Below are positions 35,965 through 47,737 of a stretch of 64,000 nucleotides of DNA, piece by piece (positions within the stretch are counted from its first letter, which is position 1; each line of letters starts with the position of its first letter). A model generated the notes under the pieces. That model saw only the letters and a list, made by a program, of their open reading frames with translations. It made no database searches and had not been told where the DNA came from. The translations under genes and the position numbers were made by a program. Source of the stretch: an uncultured Desulfobulbaceae bacterium (GTDB taxonomy: Bacteria > Desulfobacterota > Desulfobulbia > Desulfobulbales > Desulfocapsaceae); NCBI GenBank assembly GCA_903887485.1, contig CAISPV010000006.1, positions 16,805 through 80,804 on the forward strand. Reading direction: 5' to 3'.

Positions 35965-37968
35965 TTGCCTACTCCAGCCTCCATCAGTCAGCCGATAAAA
36001 AAATATCGGGCTATTGCCAGTGTGATCTGGGCCTTCACCGTCCTTTTTTCTTTTCTCTGGAATCAAGCTGATACTGTCCGCGAAAAAAATGCCATTGCCC
36101 TGGAAACAGCCAGGGGGTTTTTAACCCATATTGTTGCTGTACGCGCCTGGAATGCAGAACATGGCGGAGTCTTTGTTTTCACCGATGAAAAAAACCCTCT
36201 CAACCCATATCTGCCGGAAGATCAGCAAGGTATCGTGACCAATGATGGTCGCCTGCTGACCAGAATCAATCCAGCTTATATGACTCGGCAAATTGCTGAT
36301 ATTGCCGATCAGCAGAGCAAGGTGCGCTTTCATCTGACCAGCCTTAACCCCATTCGTCCTGAAAATAAGGCCCTGCCTTGGGAGGAGCCATGGCTCAAGG
36401 ATTTTGAGAAAGGGATTAAGGAGCAGAGCGTCTTTGTCAGCAGTCCGGAAGGGGAAATATTCCGTTATATGGCACCATTACGGGTCACTGGGGCGTGCCT
36501 TTCCTGTCATGATAGTTATAGCTCTGGTGAGATTCGGGGTGGGATCTCCATTTCCATGCCCCTGCATTTTCATAGATCTCCTTGGCCTCTTTTGCTTACT
36601 CATGTTGCGGCGGTGATCATGGGGTTATTGGTTATCCATTTTTTTGCCAGTCGGCTGGAGGCCCGCAGTCAACAATTGCTGGTTACAAATCAGCGTCTTC
36701 TTCAGGAGATTGAAGAGCATAAACAGAGTGAACAGGAGCTGGTCAAGATCAAGGAAGAGCTTGAACTCAGGGTTGCCAGTCGCACAGTCGAATTGAGGAG
36801 AACAAATACCCTCCTTGATGCCAAGATCAAGGAACAGCAGCAGGTTGAAAAAGCCCTGGTCGAAATTAATGATGAATTTATTCAGATCTTTAACAGTGCG
36901 CCCGATGGCATGCATATCATTGACAGGAACTTTACCGTCATTCGTGCCAACCGGGCATTCATGGCCCTTGTTGGTCATAGTAGCAGTGAGGCGATCACTG
37001 GGCGTAAATGCTTTGAGGTCTTTACCGGGCGGCTTTGTCATACTCCGGCATGTCCTCTGACCAGGATCCTTGCAGGCGCTGAAAGGGTGGAGGTGGAGGC
37101 GAGAAAAACACGGGTGGACGGCAGCAGTTTCCCCTGTATTGTAACCGCTACCCCCTTTCGTACGTCCAGCGGTAAATTGATTGGGATTATAGAGGTGTCA
37201 AGGGATATCACCAGTTGGAAGGATGCGGAAAAGGACCTGTCGCAGGCGGCCCAGAAGCTTCTTTCTCGCAACCAGGAGCTCCAGGACTTTTCGCATGTGA
37301 TCTCGCATGATCTGCAGGAGCCGTTGATGTTGATCCAGGCGTTCAGTCAGCGTTTACAAAGTAATTTTATAACGACACTTACTGAAAAAGGAAGGGTCTA
37401 TCTTGAACGGATTATCAGTTCGGCAGATCGCATGCAGATGTTGATTAATGGCCTGCTCTCCTATTCCAGGATCGAGAAAGACTTTCAACCTGTTACCCAG
37501 GTGCATCTGAACAGCATTATTCAGGAGGTTCTTGACGATCTGGCCATCAAGATTGAAGAGAGTGATGCCATTATTTTAATTGATGATCTGGGGGTTATCA
37601 TGGCAGACCCTTTGCATATGCGCCAACTTTTTCAGAATATCATTGGCAACAGTTTGAAATATCGTCATCCTGATCGCGCCCCTGAGATACGAGTTGAGCG
37701 CATCCAGGTACCAGAAGAATATGACGCCAAGGCTTATCTCTCCATTTCCATAAAGGATAATGGTATAGGGTTTAAGCCGGAATATCAGGAAAAGATCTTT
37801 GCTGTCTTCCAGCGCTTGCATACTCAGCAGACAATTAAGGGGACGGGAATCGGTCTGTCCATCTGCAAGAAGATTGTTGAACGGCACCATGGCACGATAA
37901 GCGCCGCAGGTGTTTATGGGCAGGGTGCTGAATTTATTATCACTCTTCCCCTGAGTCAGGTCGTATGA
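35965..37968 (+). CDS. Sensor histidine kinase with a DUF3365/Tll0287-like CxxCH domain plus PAS and HisKA/HATPase
   Basis: 'VTGACLSCHDSYSSGEIRGGISISMPL', PAS 'NSAPDGMHIIDRNFTVIRANRAFM', 'FSHVISHDLQEPLMLIQAFSQRL', 'GTGIGLSICKKIVERHHG'; apparent TTG start. Confidence 0.88.
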   Translation: MPTPASISQPIKKYRAIASVIWAFTVLFSFLWNQADTVREKNAIALETARGFLTHIVAVRAWNAEHGGVFVFTDEKNPLNPYLPEDQQGIVTNDGRLLTRINPAYMTRQIADIADQQSKVRFHLTSLNPIRPENKALPWEEPWLKDFEKGIKEQSVFVSSPEGEIFRYMAPLRVTGACLSCHDSYSSGEIRGGISISMPLHFHRSPWPLLLTHVAAVIMGLLVIHFFASRLEARSQQLLVTNQRLLQEIEEHKQSEQELVKIKEELELRVASRTVELRRTNTLLDAKIKEQQQVEKALVEINDEFIQIFNSAPDGMHIIDRNFTVIRANRAFMALVGHSSSEAITGRKCFEVFTGRLCHTPACPLTRILAGAERVEVEARKTRVDGSSFPCIVTATPFRTSSGKLIGIIEVSRDITSWKDAEKDLSQAAQKLLSRNQELQDFSHVISHDLQEPLMLIQAFSQRLQSNFITTLTEKGRVYLERIISSADRMQMLINGLLSYSRIEKDFQPVTQVHLNSIIQEVLDDLAIKIEESDAIILIDDLGVIMADPLHMRQLFQNIIGNSLKYRHPDRAPEIRVERIQVPEEYDAKAYLSISIKDNGIGFKPEYQEKIFAVFQRLHTQQTIKGTGIGLSICKKIVERHHGTISAAGVYGQGAEFIITLPLSQVV

Positions 37969-37972
37969 CGGG

Positions 37973-38662
37973 ATGCCTCTTTTCAAACTGAGCGATGAAA
38001 TCATTTTTCCTCCGCCAGAGACGGCCGATGAAAACGGGCTTTTGGCCTTTGGTGGTGATCTGCAGCCAGCCAGGATTGTGGCGGCCTACCGATCAGGCAT
38101 TTTCCCTTGGTTCTCTCCTGGAGATCCGATTCTTTGGTGGTTTCTTGATCCCAGGTTGGTTCTTTTTTTGAACGATTTCAGGATCAGCCGCAGGCTGGCC
38201 CGGGATATCAGAGGGAAACAGTTTACGGTCACGTTTGACCGGGCCTTTGCCAGGGTTATGGCCTCCTGTGCTCAGGTTCGCCTTGAAAAGGGAGAGGGTA
38301 CCTGGATTAGTAACGAGATGTACGAGGCCTATTGCCGGTTGCATGATCTGGGATATGCCCATTCGGTTGAATGCTGGCAGGGTGAGACCCTGGCAGGTGG
38401 CTTGTACGGCATTGCCCTTGATCGGATTTTTTTTGGTGAATCGATGTTTACCCGTGTCAGCAATGGTTCCAAGGTTGCCCTTGTTGCTTTGGTTGACAGG
38501 TTGAAAGCGGCAGATTATCAGCTTATAGATTGCCAGATGACTACCCGGCATCTTGTAAGCTTTGGGGCGCGAGAAATTTCCGGAACAGAATTTCTCGATC
38601 AGCTCCATTCTTTTATTCAAACAACTGTTCCCGATGGAAAATGGTGCAATGATATCTTCTGA
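37973..38662 (+). CDS. aat: Leucyl/phenylalanyl-tRNA--protein transferase
   Basis: 'FPPPETADENGLLAFGGDLQPARIVAAYRSGIFPWFSPGDPILWW', 'FFGESMFTRVSNGSKVAL'. Confidence 0.96.
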   Translation: MPLFKLSDEIIFPPPETADENGLLAFGGDLQPARIVAAYRSGIFPWFSPGDPILWWFLDPRLVLFLNDFRISRRLARDIRGKQFTVTFDRAFARVMASCAQVRLEKGEGTWISNEMYEAYCRLHDLGYAHSVECWQGETLAGGLYGIALDRIFFGESMFTRVSNGSKVALVALVDRLKAADYQLIDCQMTTRHLVSFGAREISGTEFLDQLHSFIQTTVPDGKWCNDIF

Positions 38663-39233
38663 CAACAAAAAGGTTTGTGACGGCTGTGGTAAACAGGCTC
38701 TTCTGCAGGACATGCAGGGGAATGAATTCTGTGATTCGTGCGGGCAGCTCGCCCGGATTATGCAAACAGACCCGCAATTATTGCGGAAGATCTGCACCTT
38801 GATCCGTTCTGATCTGCATGAATCTGATAGCAGTGAGCAGGTGTGTCCAGCCACAGTGTCTCTGGAGCTGCCCGAAGTCCTTGATGCTGTCCGCTACCGC
38901 ACCCGAGATCGGGAGCTCAATACCTGGTATGTGTCTGTGAGCGAGCTTCAGGGCAATCCCGTCGAGATCTTTGCCTCAACTGCCTTTGATCGAGATCATC
39001 ATCTTCAGTCTCGTATCTCCAATCTGACCACCATCACCCGTCTGGTTTCTCTGGTGTTGCGGCATGTCTTTCTTGGTGAAGTGTTGAGCCTTGAAAAGAC
39101 GATCAAGCAGTTACATCGGAGTTCCCGGCAAAAAAATGACCTTCCCGATATGCTGACCCGGGTGTTGAGCCGTTATGTCAGGCATCCCGAAAAGATGTTT
39201 GATGGTCTGGAGGAGAGTGATCTGGATTCGTAG
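38649..39233 (+). CDS. Zinc-ribbon-containing protein, unknown function
   Basis: MISSDNKKVCDGCGKQALLQDMQGNEFCDSCGQL; overlaps the aat 3' end. Confidence 0.7.
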   Translation: MISSDNKKVCDGCGKQALLQDMQGNEFCDSCGQLARIMQTDPQLLRKICTLIRSDLHESDSSEQVCPATVSLELPEVLDAVRYRTRDRELNTWYVSVSELQGNPVEIFASTAFDRDHHLQSRISNLTTITRLVSLVLRHVFLGEVLSLEKTIKQLHRSSRQKNDLPDMLTRVLSRYVRHPEKMFDGLEESDLDS

Positions 39234-39259
39234 AGGGGTTATAGGTAAAACCTGCATTT

Positions 39260-40537
39260 CTAAAATCTTTTTTCAAAATAGGGGGCAAGGACTTCCGGGA
39301 TCTTTATTGAACCATCCTCCTGCTGATAGTTTTCCAGGATGGCCAGAAGGGTGCGACCTACGGCCAGTCCTGAGCCATTGAGTGTGTGGACCAATCGGCT
39401 CTTTTTCTGGCCATTGGGGCGGTAGCGGATGCCGCCGCGCCTGGCCTGGAAATCAAGAAAATTGGAACAGGAGGAGATCTCTCTGTAGGTCTCCTGGCCT
39501 GGCAGCCAGACCTCGATGTCGTAGGTCTGGGTGGCGGAAAAACCAAGGTCGCCGCTGCAGAGTTTGACCACCCGGTAGTGCAGGCCAAGGAGTTGCAGCA
39601 CTTCTTCGGCGTCAGCCAGCAGTGATTCAAGTTCCTGGGCGGAATCTTCCGGGGTGGTAAATTTAACCAGTTCAACCTTGTCAAACTGGTGCTGCCTGAT
39701 TAGCCCTCGGGTGTCGCGGCCATGAGAGCCGGCCTCGGAACGGAAGCAGGGGGTATAGGCGGTAAATTTAACAGGTAGATTCTTTTCTTCCAGGGTTTCA
39801 TCGCGGAAGATATTGGTGACAGGGACTTCAGCTGTCGGAATCAGGTAGAGGTCCCATCCCTTGATTCGAAAAAGATCTTCCTCGAATTTTGGCAGTTGGC
39901 CGGTAGCGGTCATGGACGCTGAGTTCACCAAGAATGGCGGGAGAATCTCTTCATAGCCGTGTCTCTGGGTGTGCAGGTCGAGCATGAAGTTGATCAGGGC
40001 GCGCTCAAGGCGTGAGGCGAGTCCGGTGAGCAAGGCGAATCGTGCCCCGGTTATCTTGGCTGCTCGTTCAAAATCGAGGATTTTCAGGTCCTCGCCAACT
40101 TCCCAGTGTGGCTTGGGCGGGAAGGAGAATGTTGGTTTTGTCCCCCATTGTTTGATCTCCACATTGTCACTGTCATTCTGGCCAACGGGCACGGAGTCGC
40201 TGCATAGATTAGGGATGGCCATGACAATTTCCTGAAGACGGTCCTGGATCACAGCCAACCGGTCGTCAAGTTCTTTGATTCGGTCGGAGGTCTTTCGCAT
40301 CTCCAGTACCATGGGCTCGGCCTGGGCGTTGTCTTCGGGGCTGCCCTTTTTGAGCGTGGCAATATCCTTTGAGACTGTATTTCGTTTATTTTTCAGGGCT
40401 TCAACCTCGGCGAGCAGGGTGAGTCTTTCCTGGTCAACTGCCGCGAAATCAATCAGTTTGTCCAGGCTCAGTCCCCGTTTTGCGGTCTTCTCCTTGACAA
40501 GCTCCAGGTTCTCTCGGATAAATCGTAATTCAAGCAT
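39260..40537 (-). CDS. serS: Seryl-tRNA synthetase
   Basis: '[22 protein letters not shown]', '[29 protein letters not shown]', '[15 protein letters not shown]'. Confidence 0.98.
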   Translation of the reverse strand: MLELRFIRENLELVKEKTAKRGLSLDKLIDFAAVDQERLTLLAEVEALKNKRNTVSKDIATLKKGSPEDNAQAEPMVLEMRKTSDRIKELDDRLAVIQDRLQEIVMAIPNLCSDSVPVGQNDSDNVEIKQWGTKPTFSFPPKPHWEVGEDLKILDFERAAKITGARFALLTGLASRLERALINFMLDLHTQRHGYEEILPPFLVNSASMTATGQLPKFEEDLFRIKGWDLYLIPTAEVPVTNIFRDETLEEKNLPVKFTAYTPCFRSEAGSHGRDTRGLIRQHQFDKVELVKFTTPEDSAQELESLLADAEEVLQLLGLHYRVVKLCSGDLGFSATQTYDIEVWLPGQETYREISSCSNFLDFQARRGGIRYRPNGQKKSRLVHTLNGSGLAVGRTLLAILENYQQEDGSIKIPEVLAPYFEKRF

Positions 40538-40580
40538 AATAGATTGAATGGGTATTCGTAATTTTTAGAGGAAATCTGCC

Positions 40581-40622
40581 AAAAAAAAAGGCAAGTTGCA
40601 GGATGAATCCTATAACTTGCCT
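40581..40622 (-). terminator. Rho-independent terminator downstream of tRNA-Ala
   Basis: Minus strand: GGCAAGTT..AACTTGCC followed by T9. Confidence 0.85.
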
Positions 40623-40634
40623 AAAATGTCGTAA

Positions 40635-40710
<76 letters not shown>

Positions 40711-40910
40711 AAATAAAATCTACATATTTTCAAAAACAGAAAGTCAAATAACAGGTTTTTTGGAGAATGTCAACCATTTTTCTTTTGTTGAGGGGGCATT
40801 GCTGAAGAAATTCTATCATTCTAATTCATTTGTTGCGGCTCATTAAGCTGTTTTTGTGTTGTTTTTGCCATGCAGATGAAGGCGCTGTTTTTTTGTAACG
40901 GCCTTGTTGA

Positions 40911-42095
<1,185 letters not shown>

Positions 42096-42208
42096 AAGGA
42101 ATTTGGACATCATATTGCAAGGCCTTGGCTGTTTGATAGGGACAAGTTGTCTACTATGAAAAATTGTGCCATCAATTACCGGTGAGCGTCATTGAAGAAT
42201 AGAAAGTC

Positions 42209-43096
42209 TTGAAGAAAGCATCCAGCGTTAAAAAGGCTCAGTCTCGTTTAGGAACGGCGAGGTCACTCTTTCTTGGTGGGGTATTGCTGGTTCTTGCCCT
42301 TTTCTTGCTTGGTTCCACCGTGGGTGGACAGTTTGGGGTAGTGCAGCAGATGATCATGCAAGCTCTGGGGCCAGTGCAGAGTGGAACTTCCAGAATGATC
42401 GGCTCATTTCAGGTGTTTGCTGGTGATTATCTGGCCTTGTGGACTATCAGGGATGATAATAAGCACCTGCGGTTAGTGATTGCTGATTATCAGCAACAAC
42501 TGGATCAGTATCGTGAGGCCTATGCGCGAAATCGCTATCTGGAAAATGAACTTAAATTCAAAAAGGAAGAGAATTTTCCCTCTCTTACCGCCCGGGTAGT
42601 TGGCAAAGATCCATCTTTCTGGTTTCAGACCTTGATTGTGGACAGGGGGAAAGGTGATGGGGTGATTGCCGGGATGGTTGCTCGCACTTCATTGGGTGTG
42701 GTCGGACAGGTGATCCAAGTTTCTGATAATTACGCCAAGATTCTTCTCACGAATGCCCCGAGTAGCGCTATTGATGCCATGATCCAGAAAAATCGGGTGC
42801 GTGGTATTTTAAAGGGGGCAGCTGATAAGGGGTATGTCCTCTATTATGTCCTCAAAAATGCCGATGTTGTTGTCGGTGATCGTGTTGTCACTGCGGGTAT
42901 TGGTGGCGTTTTTCAGTCAGGAATTCCGCTTGGCACCGTGTCCGCAGTGCGTTCAAAGCGCAGGGGGATGTTTCAGGAGATTGAGGTCGCTCCTATTGTT
43001 GATTTTGGGCAATTGGAGATGGTCTTTATTGACCTTTCCGAAAAACAGAAAATAGCTGAAGAAATGGGACATGCTGTTGATCCTGTTGGCGAGTAG
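42209..43096 (+). CDS. mreC: Rod shape-determining protein MreC
   Basis: 'LTARVVGKDPSFWFQTLIVDRGKGDGVIAGMVA', 'TAGIGGVFQSGIPLGTV'; TTG start; position after mreB. Confidence 0.95.
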   Translation: MKKASSVKKAQSRLGTARSLFLGGVLLVLALFLLGSTVGGQFGVVQQMIMQALGPVQSGTSRMIGSFQVFAGDYLALWTIRDDNKHLRLVIADYQQQLDQYREAYARNRYLENELKFKKEENFPSLTARVVGKDPSFWFQTLIVDRGKGDGVIAGMVARTSLGVVGQVIQVSDNYAKILLTNAPSSAIDAMIQKNRVRGILKGAADKGYVLYYVLKNADVVVGDRVVTAGIGGVFQSGIPLGTVSAVRSKRRGMFQEIEVAPIVDFGQLEMVFIDLSEKQKIAEEMGHAVDPVGE

Positions 43097-43101
43097 ATAT
43101 T

Positions 43102-43638
43102 ATGCTGATGCTCAGTTTTTTTCTGGTTGGAATATTTCTTATCATAAGTCAGACTTCAATTTTTTTCCTTTTTCCCTCCTGGCTGGGGAGTCCGGATCTG
43201 ATCTTTATCTTGATAGCTTTTATTGCCTATCGTTTTGACTGGTTGCGTGGGTTGTGTCTCGTTCTTGTCTTTAGCTGGATCATGGATGTTCTTTCAGGAC
43301 TTTATCTGGGGACGTATCCTCTGCTCTATCTTTTTCTTTTTGTTTCCCTCAAGATTTTCAAAGAAAAGAGTCCGGTTAAAGAGGTTGCCTATCAAGTTCC
43401 CTTGGTGGGGGTCGCTTTTTTGGTCGAGTATTCTGGCATGTATTCTGTTTATTCGTTGGCCTTGCCGGGTATCTTGCCTGAGTGGTCATGGGCCAAGATT
43501 CTGCAAGAGACGTTAATCCTGATTGTGGCCACCATTCCCTGCTTCCTTCTTTATAATAGCTTGTTTGAACATATGTCCAAACGTCGTTTCGTCGCCCCTC
43601 GCATTCTGCGAAAGCGTTCAGGGAATTACTTTCGTTGA
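43102..43638 (+). CDS. mreD: Rod shape-determining protein MreD
   Basis: 178 aa polytopic protein between mreC and mrdA; 'SWIMDVLSGLYLGTYPLLYL'. Confidence 0.85.
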   Translation: MLMLSFFLVGIFLIISQTSIFFLFPSWLGSPDLIFILIAFIAYRFDWLRGLCLVLVFSWIMDVLSGLYLGTYPLLYLFLFVSLKIFKEKSPVKEVAYQVPLVGVAFLVEYSGMYSVYSLALPGILPEWSWAKILQETLILIVATIPCFLLYNSLFEHMSKRRFVAPRILRKRSGNYFR

Positions 43639-43665
43639 CAGAGGTTCCTGCTGCGGATTTTAAAA

Positions 43666-45567
43666 ATGATTAAATGGAATTTTCTGAAAGAACTTGGGGA
43701 TATCTCTGAGCACGATCAGGCTGCTCTGGATGGACTGCGTAAGCGGGTCTTGGGCACAGGGGCGGTGGTGGTATTTTTTGTCGCGATCATTCTTCTTCGT
43801 CTCTGGTTTTTGCAGATTCATAAAGGTGAGGAGTATAAAAGCAGGGCTGAGAATAATCGAGTACGTATTCGTGAGGTGGCCCCTCCCCGTGGGGATATCC
43901 TTGACCGCAATGGGAAAGAGCTGGTGACTAATCGGCCTTCATTTAATGTGGTGCTGGTGCGTGAGGATTCTAATGACATTGATGGCCTTTTGAAACGATT
44001 GTCGGTAGTGCTCAAAGAAGATGTCTCGGTTCTCTGGGAACGGATCAGGGATGCGGAGAGTAAGCAAAGGCATATTCCGGTTCGATTAAAGGAAAATCTG
44101 AGTTGGGACACCTTGGCCTATCTGGAAACGCATAATAAGGATTTTCCAGGGATTCGTATTGAGGTTTTTCCTGGCCGATTTTATCATTATGGGGATATGG
44201 CTGCTCATGTTATTGGCTACCTGGGTGAAATCAGTAAAAATGAGCTGGAAGAGACAAATACTGATTTTTATCGGGGGGGAGACCTGGTTGGCAAGATGGG
44301 TCTTGAAAAACTCAGGGAAAAAGAATTGCGCGGCGAAAAGGGAAATAGTTCTTCGGAGGTGAATGCCCGCGGCTTTGAGCAGCAGCTGTTGACCCACGTG
44401 GAACCTGTGCCTGGCAATGAGGTGCGTCTGACCCTTGATATAGATTTGCAGAAGGTCGCGGAAGAGTCCATGGACGTCGATGAAAAATCCGGGGCGGTGG
44501 TGGCCATGGAGGTGAAAACCGGAAGAATTCTGGTGCTGGCCTCGACCCCGCGTTTACATTTGGCTGACTTTGATGGTGGAATCTCAAGTAAAAACTGGAG
44601 CGCACTTCTGGATAACCCCAAGCATCCCTTGATCAATAAGGCCTTGCAGGCCATGTATCCACCGGGATCAACGTACAAGATGGTTACCGCGCTGGCAGGA
44701 TTGGCCAAGGGGGTGATCACCAAGGACACAACATTCTTCTGTCCTGGCCATATTGATTTTGGTAATCGGCAGTATAACTGCTGGAAACATGGCGGGCATG
44801 GGACGGTAAATTTGAAGCGGGCTATCAGTGAGTCCTGTGATGTTTACTTTTATCAGGTAGGGATGCGGTTAGGGGTTGATGCCCTGGCGGAATATGCCAA
44901 TAAGCTTGGACTTGGGCTTAAGACCCAGGTGGAGCTTGAAAATGAAAAGAGTGGACTTATCCCGACAAAAGAATGGAAAAAAAAGAAGTACGGGGTGAAG
45001 TGGCAGGATGGTGAGACCTTGTCGTTGGCTATTGGTCAGGGGTTTAATTTGATAACCCCGCTCCAGCTCTGTCAGATGACGGTTATCCTGGCAAACGGTG
45101 GGAAGCGGTATGTGCCGCAACTCATTGAGAGTGTTACGGATGCGGATGGAAATGTTCTGGAGTCATTTACGCCAAAGCTGGCAGGCGAGCTCCAGGAGAA
45201 TGAAAAAAAATATCTGACACTGATCCGGGAAGGGATGGTTGAGGTTATCCAAGGGGCCAGAGGGACAGCCCGTGTGGCTCGTATTGAAGGCATCAATATG
45301 GGGGGCAAGACCGGTTCGGCGCAGGTGGTGCGCCTGGAACAGTACAAACATCTCCAGGAAGAGAATATTCCTTATAAATACAGGGATCATGCCTTGTTTA
45401 TCTGTTTTGCCCCGGCCGACGACCCTGAAATTGCAGTGACTGTTGTCGTTGAACACGGTTTGCATGGTGGATCGAGCGCAGCGCCTGTGGCCAAGGCTGT
45501 TATGCAGAAATATTTTGCCAACAGGATCGCCGTTGATCAAATCAGGAAAGCTGTCACTCCTCAATAA
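43666..45567 (+). CDS. mrdA: Penicillin-binding protein 2
   Basis: 'VAPPRGDILDRNGKELVTNRPSFNV', 'YPPGSTYKMVTALAGL', 'GGKTGSAQVV'. Confidence 0.97.
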   Translation: MIKWNFLKELGDISEHDQAALDGLRKRVLGTGAVVVFFVAIILLRLWFLQIHKGEEYKSRAENNRVRIREVAPPRGDILDRNGKELVTNRPSFNVVLVREDSNDIDGLLKRLSVVLKEDVSVLWERIRDAESKQRHIPVRLKENLSWDTLAYLETHNKDFPGIRIEVFPGRFYHYGDMAAHVIGYLGEISKNELEETNTDFYRGGDLVGKMGLEKLREKELRGEKGNSSSEVNARGFEQQLLTHVEPVPGNEVRLTLDIDLQKVAEESMDVDEKSGAVVAMEVKTGRILVLASTPRLHLADFDGGISSKNWSALLDNPKHPLINKALQAMYPPGSTYKMVTALAGLAKGVITKDTTFFCPGHIDFGNRQYNCWKHGGHGTVNLKRAISESCDVYFYQVGMRLGVDALAEYANKLGLGLKTQVELENEKSGLIPTKEWKKKKYGVKWQDGETLSLAIGQGFNLITPLQLCQMTVILANGGKRYVPQLIESVTDADGNVLESFTPKLAGELQENEKKYLTLIREGMVEVIQGARGTARVARIEGINMGGKTGSAQVVRLEQYKHLQEENIPYKYRDHALFICFAPADDPEIAVTVVVEHGLHGGSSAAPVAKAVMQKYFANRIAVDQIRKAVTPQ

Positions 45568-45626
45568 AGACTGTCGTCTTGTTTATTGTTGATCTGCCTC
45601 AAAATTCTTTTATGGAAGGGTAAAAA

Positions 45627-46757
45627 ATGTTTTGCGTGGATAGACGTTTTTTCGTGAACTTTGACTGGGTGCTTTTGTCTTTGTTGTTCATGGTTTGTGG
45701 CATGGCGTTTCTCAATCTGTACAGCGCCACCTATCCACCACTAGGGGGAATGCCGCCTTACCTGAAACAATGTTATCTTTTATTGATGGGTGTTGCCTGT
45801 ATTATCTTTTTGATCAGCTTTGATTATAAAGAACTTCAATTATGGAATTATCCCATTTATATTGTGACTATAGTGCTGCTCGCGCTTGTTATCTTTGTTG
45901 GTAATAGTGCTGGTGGGGCCCAGCGTTGGATTAACCTTGGTTTTTTTCAGTTACAACCTTCCGAACCTGCCAAGTTGATGATGGTAATCACGCTGGCCAG
46001 TTATTATTCCCGAAAGGAGGTGGCGAACGGTTATTCTATTAAGGATCTGATTACTCCCATCATCCTTATGGCCGTCCCTTTCATCTTGATCCTGGTCCAG
46101 CCAGATCTGGGGACGGCTTTGATGTTTGTTATTATTTTTATTTCTATGACGGTTTTTGCCAAGCTTCGCTGGTCGAGTTATATCATCCTGGGGCTGTCAG
46201 GGATCGCCTTGGCGGTGGTTGGCTGGTTCTTTGTCTTGAAGCCTTACCAGAAGCAAAGGGTGGAAACCTTATTGCACCCAGTGAAAGATTCCATGGGGGA
46301 AGGGTATCAGATCTTGCAATCAAAGATTGCTGTGGGGAGTGGCGGTCTCTTTGGCCGGGGATATATGGAAGGAACCCAGGGGCATCTTCATTTCTTGCCG
46401 GAGAGGCATACGGATTTTGCATTTTCTGTCTGGTGTGAAGAATGGGGCTTTGCTGGAAGCTTCTTTTTTTTAGCTGTTTATTTTTTTATGCTCTTTTGGG
46501 GGCTGCATGTGGCCATGTCAGCAAGAGATCGCTTTGGCCTGTTTCTTGCCTTTGGCGTGGTGGCACTTATTTTTTGGCAGGCCGTTATTAATCTGTTGAT
46601 GATACTTGGATTTCTTCCTGTCGTTGGAATCCCTTTGCCATTGTTCAGTTATGGTGGCTCTTCCCTGTTGACCACCTTGTTGGGGATGGGGATATTGATG
46701 AATGTTCGGATGCGCCGTTTTCAGACAGAATCGACCCTTGAAAGTTGTGAGTTGTGA
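45627..46757 (+). CDS. rodA: Rod shape-determining SEDS protein RodA
   Basis: 'GGAQRWINLGFFQLQPSEPAKLMMVI', 'FLPERHTDFAFSVWCEEWGF', 'GIPLPLFSYGGSSLLTTLLGMGIL'. Confidence 0.97.
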   Translation: MFCVDRRFFVNFDWVLLSLLFMVCGMAFLNLYSATYPPLGGMPPYLKQCYLLLMGVACIIFLISFDYKELQLWNYPIYIVTIVLLALVIFVGNSAGGAQRWINLGFFQLQPSEPAKLMMVITLASYYSRKEVANGYSIKDLITPIILMAVPFILILVQPDLGTALMFVIIFISMTVFAKLRWSSYIILGLSGIALAVVGWFFVLKPYQKQRVETLLHPVKDSMGEGYQILQSKIAVGSGGLFGRGYMEGTQGHLHFLPERHTDFAFSVWCEEWGFAGSFFFLAVYFFMLFWGLHVAMSARDRFGLFLAFGVVALIFWQAVINLLMILGFLPVVGIPLPLFSYGGSSLLTTLLGMGILMNVRMRRFQTESTLESCEL

Positions 46758-47017
46758 GGGGGTTGGGTTTAGATGCAAGGGAGGTGGCCTGAAAATATTT
46801 CTGTTTTTTATGGTAAAAGAATTGCGCGAGACTTGATTATCAGCTTGAGAGGAATATAATGAAAGTGAAGGCAAGTTTCGCTCCAGAAGTTGAGGAGCAA
46901 ACATGGCCAGGGAATGTGCCGTGGGGCGCATGTTGATAATAACGATTTTTATTAATCGTTATTAAGGCATAAAGGGTTTCTTGAAATTTTCCAGGGAGCC
47001 CTAAACGGAGGAACTAT

Positions 47018-47551
47018 ATGGAACTGAAGGTTGAAACCAGGAACGTAGAGTTGCGAAAAGGTTGGCAGGAGAGGATAGAGGAAGAAAAAGAAAAATTGGT
47101 TCGTCACTATGCGAATTTTGTCCTCCATCTTCGTGTTTCAATTGAGGCGACGAAACACCACAAAGAAGGGGGGTTCGAGCTGAAAGTGGTAGCCTCAGTG
47201 CCAAACGATACCGTTGTCGTCTCCAGAAAGGGCGAAAATATGGGCACTCTTCTGGTGGAGGCATTTGATGTCCTGTCGCTGCAGTTAAAAGAAATCCTGC
47301 GAAAAAAACGGAAAGATCAGAAGGGCCTGGACGGTGGTATGGAGGTTGATAGCTTTGGGGTCGTGCGTAAGGTATCCCCTTTTGAGTCGTATGGATTCAT
47401 TGTTACCCCGGATGAGCGGGAAATTTATTTTCATGAAAATGCCTTAAAAGACATAGCCTTGGATCAGTTGCAAGAAGGAGATGAAGTTACATACGGTGAA
47501 ACTATTGGCGATAAAGGGCCACAGGCCTCTTGGGTGCGAGTTGCCAGATAG
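47018..47551 (+). CDS. HPF/RaiA-like domain fused to a C-terminal cold-shock domain
   Basis: N-terminus 'KVETRNVELRKGWQERIEEEKEKL..GENMGTLLVEAFDVLSLQLKEILRK'; C-terminus 'GVVRKVSPFESYGFIVTPDEREIYFHENAL..GDEVTY'. Confidence 0.85.
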   Translation: MELKVETRNVELRKGWQERIEEEKEKLVRHYANFVLHLRVSIEATKHHKEGGFELKVVASVPNDTVVVSRKGENMGTLLVEAFDVLSLQLKEILRKKRKDQKGLDGGMEVDSFGVVRKVSPFESYGFIVTPDEREIYFHENALKDIALDQLQEGDEVTYGETIGDKGPQASWVRVAR

Positions 47552-47578
47552 TCTGAAAGAGAGAAGAAAATAAACCAG

Positions 47579-47617
47579 GGGCCCGGCATGGAATAGTTCT
47601 GTGCCGGGCCCTTTTTT
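47579..47617 (+). terminator. Rho-independent terminator
   Basis: GGGCCCGGCA..TGCCGGGCCC followed by TTTTTT. Confidence 0.92.
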
Positions 47618-47737
47618 ATTGTTGGGGGAATCCTTTTTTTATTCTTCTTGTGAGAAAGGGGCGGCAGTGGTAGAAGGCCTTTTTATGGATTTTTCAGGTT
47701 TTATTTTTCAGAATGATTTTTACGGGGGTGTTTTCTC

